DNA of 64,000 nucleotides from an uncultured Bacteroidales bacterium (GCA_900316305.1 ONCM01000002.1:101967-165966), one strand, 5' to 3'. Counted from the stretch's first letter, positions 35,962 through 46,105 are shown. Numbers and translations: made by a program. Notes: generated by a model not told the origin, from the letters alone.

Positions 35962-36077
35962 AAAAGGCAAAAGGCAAAAGGCAACAGGCAACAGCGATTT
36001 GCTAAAAGCTAATAGCCAATAGCTAATAGCTAAAAGCCAACAGCCAAAAGCCAACAGCCAAAAGCCAACAGCCAATA
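35962..36077. repeat. Two adjoining heptamer arrays (AAAAGGC and GCCAACA families)
   Basis: Five units of AAAAGGC/AACAGGC (35962-35996) are followed by eleven units of GCTAATA/GCCAACA type (36001-36077). They fill almost the whole gap before rpoD. Confidence 0.9.
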
Positions 36078-36095
36078 AAATACTATTTACAGGAA

Positions 36096-36959
36096 ATGAG
36101 ACAATTAAGAATTACAAAACAGGTTACCAACCGTAGCGAGACGCCGTCGTTGGACAAATACCTGCACGACATCGGCAAGGTGCCCTTGCTGACTGCGGAC
36201 GAGGAGGCCGAACTCGCTCGCAGAATCAAAAACGGCGACGAGGATGCGTTGGAGAAACTGACCAACGCCAACCTCCGATTTGTGGTCTCTGTGGCCAAAC
36301 AGTATCAGAACCAGGGAATTACATTGTCTGACTTGATTAATGAGGGTAATTTGGGTTTGATCAAGGCTGCGCACCGTTTCGATGAAACCAAAGGTTTCAA
36401 GTTCATCTCTTTCGCCGTATGGTGGATTCGTCAGGCTATCCTGCAAGCCATCGCCGAGCAGTCGCGTATCGTCCGTCTACCGATGAACAAAGTGGGTGTC
36501 ATCAACAAGATATACAAGACGATGGGTATTCTGGAGCAGGAACTGCAGCGTGAGCCGAAGGTATCCGAAATTGCGGAGCGTTTGGGCATGACGGAAGATG
36601 AGATCAAGGATTCTATGAAGAATTCTCCGAAACACCTCTCCATGGATGCTAGCCTCACCTCCGACGATGATACCAATATGTATGACGTGTTGCGCAACGA
36701 AGATACAGTTTCTCCAGACAAGGAGTTGATTTACCAATCGTTACAGCAGGAGCTGGCCACGGTGATCGACACTTTGCCGACCCGCGAGGCGGAAATCCTC
36801 AAGCTGTTTTACGGTCTGGGCAGCAAGCACCCGATGACCCTCGACGAGATCGGCGAGCAGTTCGACCTTTCTCGCGAGCGCGTCCGTCAGATCAAGGAGA
36901 AAGCGATTCGCCGGTTGCGCCACAACGCCAAATGCAAGGCACTGCAATCCTATCTATAG
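36096..36959 (+). CDS. rpoD: Primary sigma factor
   Basis: A 287-residue sigma-70 of the short Bacteroidota kind, without region 1.1. Region 1.2 (SLDKYLHDIGKVPLLTADEE), region 2 with RFVVSVAKQYQ and FKFISFAVWWIRQAI for -10 recognition and melting, region 3 (EQELQREPKVSEIAERLGM) and region 4 helix-turn-helix (MTLDEIGEQFDLSRERVRQI) are complete. It would direct RNA polymerase to the TAnnTTTG promoters seen through the window. The stop TAG (36957-36959) is the first triplet of a TAGTTAG heptamer array. Confidence 0.97.
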   Translation: MRQLRITKQVTNRSETPSLDKYLHDIGKVPLLTADEEAELARRIKNGDEDALEKLTNANLRFVVSVAKQYQNQGITLSDLINEGNLGLIKAAHRFDETKGFKFISFAVWWIRQAILQAIAEQSRIVRLPMNKVGVINKIYKTMGILEQELQREPKVSEIAERLGMTEDEIKDSMKNSPKHLSMDASLTSDDDTNMYDVLRNEDTVSPDKELIYQSLQQELATVIDTLPTREAEILKLFYGLGSKHPMTLDEIGEQFDLSRERVRQIKEKAIRRLRHNAKCKALQSYL

Positions 36960-36991
36960 TTAGTAGTTAGCAGTTAGTAGTTAGCAGTTAA
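36957..36991. repeat. Heptamer array (TAGTTAG/CAGTTAG)
   Basis: Five units: TAGTTAG twice, CAGTTAG, TAGTTAG, CAGTTAA. Contains the rpoD stop. Confidence 0.85.
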
Positions 36992-37019
36992 ACGAATCTG
37001 TTTCGGTCGAAGGACCATT

Positions 37020-37058
37020 CCCCTTCTTCTAGAAGGGGTGGCCGAAGGCCGGGGTAGT
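37020..37058. repeat. Dispersed repeat, CCCCTTCT...GGGGTAGT family
   Basis: Made of a CCCCTTCT/AGAAGGGG stem and a GGCCGAAGGCC stem. A diverged copy lies at 61495-61534. Confidence 0.65.
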
Positions 37059-37076
37059 CATAAAAAACAAAAAAAT

Positions 37077-38474
37077 ATGAACAAACTCAGATTAAAAGAT
37101 ATCATCAAAACCCCCGAGGTTGTCGGCATCGGCAATCCCGTGGATGTGAAGGGTTGGGTGCGTTCCAGACGCGGCAACAACTTCGTGCAGTTCATCCAAC
37201 TCAACGACGGTTCCATCGTCACCAACTTGCAAGTGGTGGCCGACACCGACAAGTTCGACGAGGCGCTGCTCAAACAGATCACGACCGGTTCTTGTATCCA
37301 TGTGACCGGCAAGTTAGTGGAATCCCAAGGCAAGGGTCAAAATGTGGAGGTTCAGGCCGAAACGATTGAGGTTTACGGTTCTGCCGATCCGGAATCCTAT
37401 CCGTTGCAGAAGAAGGGTCACTCAATGGAATTCCTGCGCGAGATTGCCCACCTGCGTCCGCGCACGAACTATTTCGGCTGTGTGCTGCGTCTGCGCCACG
37501 CCATGGCCTTCGCCATCCATAAATACTTCAACGACAGAGGTTTCTTCTACCTCCACACCCCGCTGATCACCGCTTCCGATGCCGAGGGCGCCGGCGAGAT
37601 GTTCAACGTCACTACTTTCGATCTGAACAACATCCCGCGCACCGAGGATGGTCAAATCGATTACAAGCAGGACTTCTTCGGCAAGCACACCAACTTGACC
37701 GTTTCCGGACAGTTGGAAGGTGAGCTGGGTGCTATGGCTCTTGGCAACATCTATACTTTCGGTCCCACGTTCCGCGCCGAAAACAGCAACACTCCTCGCC
37801 ACTTGGCTGAGTTCTGGATGATCGAGCCCGAAATGGCCTTTTACGACATCAAGGACAATATGGATTTGGCTGAGGATTTCATCAAGTATCTGGTGCAGTA
37901 CGCGTTGGACAACAACATGGACGACCTCAAGTTCCTCAACGATATGTTCGACAAGGAACTGATCGCTCGTCTCGAATCCGTCACCAAGGTTGAATTCGTG
38001 CGTTTGGGCTACACCGAGGCCATCGACATTCTTCTGCAGGCTAAGAAGAAGTTCGAATATCCCGTGAAGTGGGGTATTGACCTGCAGTCTGAGCATGAGC
38101 GTTACCTTGTGGAGAACCACTTCAAGAAGCCTGTCATCCTGACTGACTATCCGAAGGAGATCAAGGCCTTCTACATGAAGCAGAACGACGACGGTAAGAC
38201 TGTTCGCGCCATGGATGTCCTTTTCCCGACTATCGGCGAAATTATCGGTGGTTCCGAGCGTGAGGCCGACTATCAGAAACTGCTCAATCGTGTTCACGAA
38301 CTGGGCATGACCGAGGAGCAATACTGGTGGTATTTCGACACCCGCAAGTTCGGTTCTGCGCCGCACTCCGGCTTCGGTCTCGGTTTCGAGCGCTTGTTGC
38401 TCTTCGTCACCGGTATGACCAACATCCGCGACGTGATTCCGTTCCCGAGAACGCCGCAAAATGCTGAGTTTTAA
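37077..38474 (+). CDS. asnS: Asparaginyl-tRNA synthetase
   Basis: Class II synthetase of 465 residues. The ATG at 37077 ([13 protein letters not shown]) is preferred over an upstream GTG at 37038 that would begin in the dispersed repeat. An N-terminal OB-fold anticodon domain ([21 protein letters not shown]) precedes the catalytic core with motif 2 ([21 protein letters not shown]) and motif 3 ([16 protein letters not shown]). The FWMIEPE form is typical of AsnRS rather than AspRS. It ends eight bases before rpoN. Confidence 0.96.
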   Translation: MNKLRLKDIIKTPEVVGIGNPVDVKGWVRSRRGNNFVQFIQLNDGSIVTNLQVVADTDKFDEALLKQITTGSCIHVTGKLVESQGKGQNVEVQAETIEVYGSADPESYPLQKKGHSMEFLREIAHLRPRTNYFGCVLRLRHAMAFAIHKYFNDRGFFYLHTPLITASDAEGAGEMFNVTTFDLNNIPRTEDGQIDYKQDFFGKHTNLTVSGQLEGELGAMALGNIYTFGPTFRAENSNTPRHLAEFWMIEPEMAFYDIKDNMDLAEDFIKYLVQYALDNNMDDLKFLNDMFDKELIARLESVTKVEFVRLGYTEAIDILLQAKKKFEYPVKWGIDLQSEHERYLVENHFKKPVILTDYPKEIKAFYMKQNDDGKTVRAMDVLFPTIGEIIGGSEREADYQKLLNRVHELGMTEEQYWWYFDTRKFGSAPHSGFGLGFERLLLFVTGMTNIRDVIPFPRTPQNAEF

Positions 38475-38482
38475 TTGTTTGT

Positions 38483-40000
38483 ATGTCTTCTCAAAATAAA
38501 TTTACTTTAGAGCAAAAGAACGTCCAACGGCAGGTTGGCCTGCCGTTGACGTTGCAGTTGATGCACCTCGTGGAGATGCCTTACGCCTCGTTGGAGCAGG
38601 AAATCCGCAATACGGTGGACGAGAATCCCGCCTTGGAAATCTATGACGACAATGCTAGCGAGGCTGATATCCATGATGAGATGCCTCGTGAAGAATATGA
38701 TGCCAACGGTGACCCGCTTGAGCTATCAAACGAGCAACTTCCTGACGATGAGATTTTTAAGGAAGACTATTATCGTGACAATGATGATTATGACGACGGT
38801 TTCACGGATTTGCAGTTGGAGAATTATATTTCCAAACTGAATGCGCCGGACGAAGCTCCGAGTAATCCGAAATCGGATGTCTATTACGAGTCGATGCGCG
38901 AAAAATGGCAGGGACAGCTCGGCGAGATGGATATGACGGACAAGCAGGCTCAAATTGCCACTTATCTCATGGGGACGCTGGATGATGCTGGCTACCTCCA
39001 TGCAGATATGCAGGCGATTGTCAACGAATTGCTCTATACGGAAAATATTCAGACGAATATCGAGGAGGTTGAATATGTGCTGACCCATTTTGTGCAGGAA
39101 TTGGATCCGCCTGGTACGGGTGCTCGTAACTTGCAGGAATGTCTGCTGTTACAACTTGACCGAAGTTCGGACAAGAGTCCTGCTGCTCAACTCGCCCGCA
39201 CTCTTTTGACGCAGTGTTTTGATTTGCTGACCAAACGGCATTATGACAAAATCACCGCTGCTCTGGATATTTCCGATGATGAGCTGAAAGCAGCTCTGGA
39301 GGTCATCCAGAAACTTGATCCGCGGCCCGCATCCCAGGATTCCCCGATGCAGAAGTCGGCCGAAACGATCATTCCGGACTTCACCATCACGAATCGTGAT
39401 GGCAAGCTGAATCTGACGCTGAACAACCAATATGTCCCTAAAGTCCGGATTAACAAAGAGTTCAGCAATGAGTACCGCTTTCTTTCCGAAGAAGAATACA
39501 ATCGCCGGAAAGCAGAGGCGGAACGTTTCATGAAGAAATATGTGGATGACGGTTTGCAGTTCATTAAAACGCTCTCCTTGCGTGAGATGTTGCTCTACAA
39601 CACGATGTATGCCATCATGCAGCACCAGCGCGACTACTTCATGTCAGGAGATAATAAAGATCTCAAACCGATGATTCTCAAGACGATAGCACAAGAGGTT
39701 GGTGCGGACATCTCCACTATCTCCCGTGTGTCGAACAGTAAGTATGTGCAGACCGACTTTGGTATCATCCCGCTCAAACACCTCTTTTCAGAGGCAGTCA
39801 ACGATGACGATGTCTCTTCCAAAGAGATCAAGCAGATTTTAGGTGACCTGATTGCGGCCGAAGATAAGAAAAAACCGCTCTCCGACGACAAACTTTGTGA
39901 TATGTTGAAGGAGAAGGGGTACGATATCGCCCGCCGCACCGTCGCCAAATACCGCGACCAGCTGGGAATTCCGGTAGCACGGCTGCGGAAAGAGTTGTGA
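38483..40000 (+). CDS. rpoN: RNA polymerase sigma-54 factor
   Basis: A 505-residue sigma-54. Region I is Gln/Leu-rich (QRQVGLPLTLQLMHLVEMP), region II is the acidic segment (residues about 60-115), and the core- and DNA-binding parts end in the RpoN box ARRTVAKYRDQLGIP. It works only with AAA+ activators, none of which is in this window. The stop codon TGA is followed at once by a heptamer array. Confidence 0.97.
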   Translation: MSSQNKFTLEQKNVQRQVGLPLTLQLMHLVEMPYASLEQEIRNTVDENPALEIYDDNASEADIHDEMPREEYDANGDPLELSNEQLPDDEIFKEDYYRDNDDYDDGFTDLQLENYISKLNAPDEAPSNPKSDVYYESMREKWQGQLGEMDMTDKQAQIATYLMGTLDDAGYLHADMQAIVNELLYTENIQTNIEEVEYVLTHFVQELDPPGTGARNLQECLLLQLDRSSDKSPAAQLARTLLTQCFDLLTKRHYDKITAALDISDDELKAALEVIQKLDPRPASQDSPMQKSAETIIPDFTITNRDGKLNLTLNNQYVPKVRINKEFSNEYRFLSEEEYNRRKAEAERFMKKYVDDGLQFIKTLSLREMLLYNTMYAIMQHQRDYFMSGDNKDLKPMILKTIAQEVGADISTISRVSNSKYVQTDFGIIPLKHLFSEAVNDDDVSSKEIKQILGDLIAAEDKKKPLSDDKLCDMLKEKGYDIARRTVAKYRDQLGIPVARLRKEL

Positions 40001-40034
40001 ATTAAGAATTCTGAATTAAAAATTAAAAATGAAA
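40000..40034. repeat. Heptamer array (AATTAAA family) joining rpoN to the next gene
   Basis: AATTAAG, AATTCTG, AATTAAA twice, AATGAAA. The ATG of the protease gene (40029-40031) is inside the last unit. Confidence 0.78.
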
Positions 40035-41606
40035 AATTACATTCGTGAGACTGTCAGATTATGGCCGTCGTTGATTTTCTTCTTGTTATTGGGTCCTGCC
40101 CGAATGTTGCAAGCGCAGACCACTGAATTGACCAATTTGGTCCTTTTCGTCCGTTTTGCGGATGATGCGGAAATCGACCATTCCTTTGCGGACATCGATA
40201 CGATGTTCAACGGGAAAACGCCGGGATACTTCAGCGTTTCGAATTTCTACGATGCCTTGACATACGGCAAGATTCATTACAACACCGTTTATACGAATAA
40301 CATCCAGAATGGGGTGATTGTTTCTTACCAGGACATCTATCCGCGCGGCTATTTTCAACCCTATAGCGCGGAAAATCCGATTGGATACCAGGAGGAACTC
40401 CCGTTTATGGGAGTCTCTATGCGGGAAGCGGAACTCCTGGGGCGCGTTGTCCGCTACGTCGATTCCATGAATTGGGTAAGCTCGGATGTCAATCTGGACG
40501 GAAACGGAGACGGTTTGGTTGATAATGTCAGTTTTATCGTGAAAGGCGGTACAGGTGAGTGGGCTGAATTGCTGTGGCCGCACATGGAGTACTTCCCGTA
40601 CGATTCACTCGTAGATGAACCGCGCATTAATGGGCAAAAAATATATACGTTCAATTTCGAGTTTGAAGGTGCGGATTCTGTCTTGTTCAGCGCCCTCGTT
40701 TTCCGCCATGAAATGGGACATTCGTTGGATCTTCCGGATCTTTACCATTATATGTATTACGACGAGGTCACTCCTGCTGGCAGCTGGGACATGATGTGTT
40801 ACGGCAGTTCCCTCAACCAGACAGCAGCCATTTACAAGAACAAAATTTTGCATGTTTCAGACGACCCCATAGAAATCACGGAGGATGGCGACTATACGTT
40901 GCTGAGCGTGGGTTCGAGTCCGTCGCAGAATTGCTACTACATCCGTTCGCACATAGATCCTACGCAGTGGTACGTGCTTGAATACCGCAATCAAGAGGAT
41001 CTTTTCGAAGAAGGTATTCCCGGCACAGGCCTATTGGTTGCTCGCTGGAACGACACCGTTACATTGGACTATGAAGGGATGTTTGCCAATGCGTTCTTCG
41101 ATTTCTACAACCAAGCCAACCAGTACTGGATTTTCCGTCCTGGTAGCAGTATCGATACCGTTAATGGCGACATCGACAATGCGCATTTCAGCCAGTTTGT
41201 CGGCCGCACCTCTTTCGGTCCCACCACCGATCCGCATCCCTATTTGACGGACGGTACACCCGAAACCTGTTTCGAAATCACTGATATCCAGGTTAATGGT
41301 TCAGAGCTCAACTTCCACGTCCACTTCTTCGATACTGGAGTTGAGGAGTTCCAACTGGATGACCGATTCAAAGTTTGGCCCAATCCCGCCTCAGACGTTA
41401 TCAATGTACAATGTACAATGAACAATGTACAGGTTGAGTCCATCGAGGTGTATGACGTGTACGGCAAGATTGTCCGTACCGGTGTAGAGACGTGCCATGG
41501 CGCGTCTCTACAGGAAATCAACGTCCGAGACGTCGCCCCCGGTCTCTATTTCATTCGCCTCACTACGAACCAAGGTGTAGTGACCAAACCGTTTGTGAAG
41601 AAATAA
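40029..41606 (+). CDS. M6-family secreted metalloprotease with T9SS sorting domain
   Basis: A 525-residue protein with an N-terminal signal (about 1-30, ending MLQAQ). The zinc motif HEMGHSLDLPDLYH (H227, E228, H231) places it in the M6 immune-inhibitor-A-like group. The last about 80 residues are a type IX secretion C-terminal domain (FKVWPNPASDVINV, YDVYGKIV, LYFIRLTTNQGVVTKPFVK). Two repeat elements interrupt that domain in frame: a four-unit AATGTAC array (41403-41430) encoding CTMNNVQ-like sequence, and a 28-bp palindrome (41484-41511) encoding VETCHGASL. The start codon lies in another array. Confidence 0.88.
   Translation: MKNYIRETVRLWPSLIFFLLLGPARMLQAQTTELTNLVLFVRFADDAEIDHSFADIDTMFNGKTPGYFSVSNFYDALTYGKIHYNTVYTNNIQNGVIVSYQDIYPRGYFQPYSAENPIGYQEELPFMGVSMREAELLGRVVRYVDSMNWVSSDVNLDGNGDGLVDNVSFIVKGGTGEWAELLWPHMEYFPYDSLVDEPRINGQKIYTFNFEFEGADSVLFSALVFRHEMGHSLDLPDLYHYMYYDEVTPAGSWDMMCYGSSLNQTAAIYKNKILHVSDDPIEITEDGDYTLLSVGSSPSQNCYYIRSHIDPTQWYVLEYRNQEDLFEEGIPGTGLLVARWNDTVTLDYEGMFANAFFDFYNQANQYWIFRPGSSIDTVNGDIDNAHFSQFVGRTSFGPTTDPHPYLTDGTPETCFEITDIQVNGSELNFHVHFFDTGVEEFQLDDRFKVWPNPASDVINVQCTMNNVQVESIEVYDVYGKIVRTGVETCHGASLQEINVRDVAPGLYFIRLTTNQGVVTKPFVKK
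41403..41430. repeat. Heptamer array (AATGTAC) inside a coding region
   Basis: AATGTAC twice, AATGAAC, AATGTAC; 28 bases read in frame in the T9SS domain of the M6 protease. Confidence 0.8.
41484..41511. repeat. 28-bp palindrome, GTAGAGACG family, copy 2 (in CDS)
   Basis: GTAGAGACGT...GCGTCTCTAC around CCATGG, one pair off perfect symmetry. It is read through as part of the M6 protease C-terminus. Confidence 0.85.
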
Positions 41607-41624
41607 TCCTTAATTCAAACAATA

Positions 41625-42563
41625 ATGTCAAAAATTTTAGACGTATTAAAATCGAAGAAGTTCTGGGTGGAACTTCTCATTATGACCGTCGGAATGCTGA
41701 TTACCGCCATCGCGGTCTATTATTTCTTGGTGCCGAGCAAGTTGATCATCGGTACCATTTCGGGTCTCTCCATCGTGATCAGCGGCGTTTCCGAGCAGCT
41801 GTTCGGGGTTGCGCTGCCGGTTTCCACCGTGATTCTGGTGGTGAACGCCATCCTGTTGGTGCTGGCCTACTTCCTGATTGGCAAGGAGTTCGGTATCAAG
41901 ACGGTCTATACGGCCTTGATTCTGGGTCCGCTGATGGCCCTGCTGGAGAAGTATGTACCCTACACCATGTTCTTGACGGAGGGCACCACGTCCGTTATGG
42001 GCGATATCTGGTTCGACCTCTGCTGCTTCGTGTTGTTGCTGAGCGCTTCGCAGGCTGTGCTGTTCTCCATCAACGCCTCCACCGGCGGTCTCGACATCTT
42101 GGCGAAGATTGTCAACAAGTATCTGCATTTCGATATCGGCAAATCGGTGAGTATCGCGGGTGCCTGTATCTGCTGTACCGCTTTCGCTATCAACCCGTTC
42201 CGTATGGTGGTCATCGGTCTGTTAGGCACTTGGATCAACGGTCTGGTCGTCGATTATTTCACTGCCAACCTCAACAACCGTAAGCGTGTCTGTATCGTTT
42301 CGAAAGACTACGACCGCATTCGCCGTTACATCATCGACGAACTCGTACGCGGCTGTACCCTTTACGAAGTTATCGGTGGCTATACCAATGAGAAATCCAT
42401 CGAACTGGAAACGCTGTTGACAAAGGACGAGTTCTCCAAACTGATGGAATTCATCGGCAAACAGGAGATTAAGGCTTTCATCACCGCTGGTAATGTGAGC
42501 GAGGTTTATGGTCTATGGTTCAAGGATAAGAAGGCTGTGAAAGAACGTGCCGAACAACGTTAG
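41625..42563 (+). CDS. YitT family membrane protein
   Basis: A 312-residue protein with five or six hydrophobic helices in residues about 15-215 (LLIMTVGMLITAIAVYYFLVP to VVIGLLGTWINGLVVDYF) and a soluble C-terminal DUF2179 domain (about 225-305, VCIVSKDYDRIRRYIIDEL). The GGLDILAKIVNKY motif is typical of YitT. Physiological role is poorly known; transport or sensing is suspected for the family. Confidence 0.92.
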   Translation: MSKILDVLKSKKFWVELLIMTVGMLITAIAVYYFLVPSKLIIGTISGLSIVISGVSEQLFGVALPVSTVILVVNAILLVLAYFLIGKEFGIKTVYTALILGPLMALLEKYVPYTMFLTEGTTSVMGDIWFDLCCFVLLLSASQAVLFSINASTGGLDILAKIVNKYLHFDIGKSVSIAGACICCTAFAINPFRMVVIGLLGTWINGLVVDYFTANLNNRKRVCIVSKDYDRIRRYIIDELVRGCTLYEVIGGYTNEKSIELETLLTKDEFSKLMEFIGKQEIKAFITAGNVSEVYGLWFKDKKAVKERAEQR

Positions 42564-42623
42564 TTTCCTGTAATTCAACAACCTATATCGTTTATTTGCA
42601 GTAGCAATATAAATAATGTTGAT

Positions 42624-43397
42624 ATGAGTAAAAACGAATATAACCCCACTCTGGAGACCCTCCTCAACCACGTCAGCGTGCGCGAGTACAGCGACCGTCC
42701 CGTGGAGGAGGAAACCTTGAATCTGGTGCTCAAGGCGGCCTGTAGTGGCTCCACAATGGGCAACATGCAGCTGTTCAGCATTATCGTGACCCGCGACGAG
42801 GAGATGAAGGCCAAGCTCGCGCCGTTCCACTTCAACCAGCCGATGGCGACCTCCGCGCCGGTAATTCTCACCTTCTGCGCCGACTTCCGCCGCTTCAACC
42901 AGTACTGCCGGTTCCGCAATGCCGATACAGAGGCATACAGCAACCTGCAGAGCTACCACTGGGCCGTCACTGACGCGCTTATCGCCGCCCAGAACGCCTG
43001 CGTGGCCGCCGAAGCCCTCGGACTCGGCTTCTGCTGGCTCGGCACCATCACCTATAACGTTGATAAGTTCGTGGAAACGCTGCAGCTGCCCCAGCACGTC
43101 ATACCCGTGGCCTGCATCCCGATGGGCTACCCCGTGCAAAAGCCCGCGCTCACGCAAAAGCTCCCCGTGGAAACATTTGTCCACCAGGAAGTTTACCACG
43201 ACTACGACGAACAGCGCATCAACGATCTCTACCACGAAAAGGAGAACTCCGACGAAACGAAGCACATCCTCGCTGAGAACCCCGACTGCGACAACCTCGC
43301 CCAAGTCTTCACAAAACACCGTTACACCCGCCCCGACAACGAGCATTTCGCGAAGGTCCTGGCGGATACGCTGGTACGACAGGGGTTTCGGGTTTAA
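42624..43397 (+). CDS. Nitroreductase family flavoprotein
   Basis: A 257-residue NfsA/FRP-like oxidoreductase that would use FMN and NAD(P)H. SVREYSDRPV (FMN phosphate contact), SGSTMGNMQLFS, an aromatic central segment and GLGFCWLGTI are recognisable, with GYPVQKP at the usual position. The C-terminal 50 residues are charged and helical as in NfsA. Physiological acceptor unknown. The TAA stop at 43395-43397 lies inside a GTTTAAG heptamer array. Confidence 0.88.
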   Translation: MSKNEYNPTLETLLNHVSVREYSDRPVEEETLNLVLKAACSGSTMGNMQLFSIIVTRDEEMKAKLAPFHFNQPMATSAPVILTFCADFRRFNQYCRFRNADTEAYSNLQSYHWAVTDALIAAQNACVAAEALGLGFCWLGTITYNVDKFVETLQLPQHVIPVACIPMGYPVQKPALTQKLPVETFVHQEVYHDYDEQRINDLYHEKENSDETKHILAENPDCDNLAQVFTKHRYTRPDNEHFAKVLADTLVRQGFRV

Positions 43398-43447
43398 GGT
43401 TTAAGGTTTAGTGTTTAAAGTTTAGGGTTTATAGTTTCAGGTTTTAG
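43392..43447. repeat. Heptamer array (GTTTAAG family), eight units
   Basis: GTTTAAG twice, GTTTAGT, GTTTAAA, GTTTAGG, GTTTATA, GTTTCAG, GTTTTAG. Contains the nitroreductase stop. Confidence 0.88.
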
Positions 43448-43475
43448 TTTTTTAGTTTGGTACTTTGTTATTCTG

Positions 43476-43517
43476 CATTCTACATTCTTCATTCTACATT
43501 CATAATTCATAATTCGA
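43476..43517. repeat. Heptamer array (CATTCTA family) up to a start codon
   Basis: CATTCTA, CATTCTT, CATTCTA, CATTCAT, AATTCAT, AATTCGA; the reverse complement of the AATGTAG/AATTATG family. The last A is the first base of the beta-mannosidase ATG. Confidence 0.88.
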
Positions 43518-46105
43518 TGAAGCGTCTTTTCCCCGTCCTCATTGTCATCTTCGCCGCCCTCCTCCTCACTGGCTGCCACACCAACTCCCGTACCGGCTAC
43601 GAACGCCGTTACCTCAATTCGCAGTACGGCTGCATATACAACGAATGGACGGTCAGTCTCCCGAGTGAGAGTCCGCTAAGTCCGCATCCCGCCACCGTGC
43701 CGGGCAACATCCACGACGACCTGCTCGCCAATAAGCTGATTCCCGACCCGTTCTACGGCGACAACGAGTCGAAAGTGCAATGGGTCTCCGACAGCGTGTG
43801 GGAATACATCGTCCACTTCGACAAGAACTGCGGACACGGCAAATCGTTTGCACATAACGAGTTGGTATTCGAGGGGTTGGACACTTACGCGGAGGTCTAT
43901 ATCAACGGACAGCGGTTGGTGGCCACAACGGGAGACTCCCTGACCAACAATATGTTCCGCACGTGGCGTTTCCCGATGCCCGAAAAATTGGACGAAGTCG
44001 GCAATGAGCTTCGCGTCCGTTTCCTGCCTTCCGCGCCGTTCGACAGCATCTCAGCTTCCAAACTTCCGTACAAACTCCCTGATAATCGGGTGTTTACCCG
44101 CAAGGCACAGTATGAAAGCGGCTGGGATTGGGGTCCGAAGCTCAATACTTGCGGTATTTGGAAGGATGTATATATTGAGTCTTGGAACGACATGAAAATC
44201 AATGACTTCTATATCAAGGATACTGAGCCGTCACGCGACCCGAGTCGTCCGTGGATTGCGGAGGTGGAAGTGGAAATTCAGGCAGACAAGAAGCTGACTG
44301 CCAATCTGTTGCTGAACATCACCGATAAGGATGGTTACAGTCAGGAAATCCAGTACAAGGCGAAACTGCACAAGGGCGATAACAAGGTGTTTATCCCAGT
44401 AACCATCGAAAATCCGAAACTTTGGTGGCCGAACGGGGCTGGCGAAGCGCACCTCTACTACTTTAACCTCAGTACGGAGGGTATGTCCACTCCTATGTTA
44501 CATTCGCACGGTTTGCGCACGGTGGAACTGGTCCAGAAAAAGGACAGCATTGGCGAGTCGTTCCAGTTCATCGTCAACGGAAAGCCGCTCTTTATGCGTG
44601 GTGCGGACTGGATTCCGGCATCATCTTATCCTGGTGTGCTCGCCCGCAGTGAGGGCAACGACCGCTACGCCGAACTTCTGAAGCAAGCTAAAGATGCGAA
44701 TATGAATATGATACGGGTCTGGGGCGGCGGTCTTTATGAGCACGATGCTTTCTACAACTACTGCGACCAATTGGGACTTTTAGTGTGGCAGGATTTCATG
44801 TTCGCATGCAACATATATCCTGGTGATCAGGACTTTATGGAAAACGTGAAAATCGAGGCCGAGGAGCAGGTGAAACGCTTGCGCCACCATGCCTGTATCG
44901 CGACGTGGTGCGGCAACAACGAGGTGCATAACGGCTTGGAGGACTGGGGCTGGCAAGATGCGTTGGGCTACACCGACCAGCAATATTCGCAGATGTATGA
45001 GGATTACGAGCAACTTTTCGAGAAATTGTTGCCGAAAGTCTGTTTGGATAACAGCTATAAGTCCAATTACGTGCATTCCTCCCCGACATACGGCTGGGGT
45101 CATCCCGAGTGCACGACCCACGGCTGCAGCCACTACTGGGGTGTCTGGTGGGGCGAGCTGCCGTTCGAGATCTGGTGGGAGAAAACTGGCCGCTTTATGA
45201 CCGAGTACGGCTTCCAAGCGTATCCGGAAATGTCGCTTTGGAACGATTACATCCCTGAAGGCGAGCGCAAGCTGCAATCGCCGGCCATGCGTAACCACCA
45301 GAAGCACGGTAGGGGCGTGCCGATTATCTTGAAAGCTATGGAAGATTTGTACGGCTTCAAGGACACCAACAATCTTGAGAAATTCGTCTATATCAGCCAG
45401 TTGGTGCAGGCCGACGGCATCGCGCAGGCTATAGAGGCGCACCGTATCCAGCACGAGAAGTGCAGCGGCACACTCTTCTGGCAGCTCAACGACTGCTGGC
45501 CCGTGGCCTCCTGGAGTTGCATCGACGTGGCGGGCAACCCGAAGGCGTTGTACTATCGATTGCCGCAGTTGTACGCCAATGTGGCCATCGCCTCGCGCCA
45601 TATCTCGCAGGATACCATCGAATTGTACCTAATCAACGACTCGTTCAACCACGTGGGCGGCCAGTTCGATTGGACGATCAAGACCTTGGACGGAAAACTG
45701 GTCCATTCAGCGGGTGCCCTCACTTCCGCGCCCTCCAACAGCAGCGTGAAAGCGGCCGTGGTGGTGCTGCCCAAGTCCGTGAAAGGTGCCGATGTCTATC
45801 TGGAGGCCGAATTTATCCCCGAAAACGGAGAAAAAGTCCCTTACCTGACCTACTTCGTGAAGCCCAAGGCATTACACCTGAAAGCATCCCCCATAGAGCT
45901 CAAAACGATCTATTCCGACCATGCGGCCGAAATCCATCTTTCCGCCAAACAGCTCCAGAAAGGCGTCTTCATCGAAGAGACCCACGGCTACAAGGTGGAA
46001 TATTCCAACAATTATTTCGATTTAAAACCGAACGAAGAGGTCATTATCCGTGTGGAATACCCGCTAGTGGACGAAAAGCCGGTTTTCACAACTACTAACT
46101 ACTAA
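43517..46105 (+). CDS. Beta-mannosidase, glycoside hydrolase family 2, lipoprotein
   Basis: From ATG 43517 the protein has 862 residues and a lipoprotein signal (MKRLFPVLIVIFAALLLTGC); an upstream start at 43457 lies before the array and is rejected. A sugar-binding domain, an immunoglobulin-like domain and a TIM barrel are in GH2 order. The acid/base Glu is in GNNEVHNG (E469) and the nucleophile in MTEYGFQ (E563). It removes terminal beta-mannose, for example the core residue of N-glycans, at the cell surface or periplasm. It is convergent with a PNGase F-like gene. The last residues (TTTNY) and stop are encoded by a heptamer array. Confidence 0.92.
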   Translation: MKRLFPVLIVIFAALLLTGCHTNSRTGYERRYLNSQYGCIYNEWTVSLPSESPLSPHPATVPGNIHDDLLANKLIPDPFYGDNESKVQWVSDSVWEYIVHFDKNCGHGKSFAHNELVFEGLDTYAEVYINGQRLVATTGDSLTNNMFRTWRFPMPEKLDEVGNELRVRFLPSAPFDSISASKLPYKLPDNRVFTRKAQYESGWDWGPKLNTCGIWKDVYIESWNDMKINDFYIKDTEPSRDPSRPWIAEVEVEIQADKKLTANLLLNITDKDGYSQEIQYKAKLHKGDNKVFIPVTIENPKLWWPNGAGEAHLYYFNLSTEGMSTPMLHSHGLRTVELVQKKDSIGESFQFIVNGKPLFMRGADWIPASSYPGVLARSEGNDRYAELLKQAKDANMNMIRVWGGGLYEHDAFYNYCDQLGLLVWQDFMFACNIYPGDQDFMENVKIEAEEQVKRLRHHACIATWCGNNEVHNGLEDWGWQDALGYTDQQYSQMYEDYEQLFEKLLPKVCLDNSYKSNYVHSSPTYGWGHPECTTHGCSHYWGVWWGELPFEIWWEKTGRFMTEYGFQAYPEMSLWNDYIPEGERKLQSPAMRNHQKHGRGVPIILKAMEDLYGFKDTNNLEKFVYISQLVQADGIAQAIEAHRIQHEKCSGTLFWQLNDCWPVASWSCIDVAGNPKALYYRLPQLYANVAIASRHISQDTIELYLINDSFNHVGGQFDWTIKTLDGKLVHSAGALTSAPSNSSVKAAVVVLPKSVKGADVYLEAEFIPENGEKVPYLTYFVKPKALHLKASPIELKTIYSDHAAEIHLSAKQLQKGVFIEETHGYKVEYSNNYFDLKPNEEVIIRVEYPLVDEKPVFTTTNY

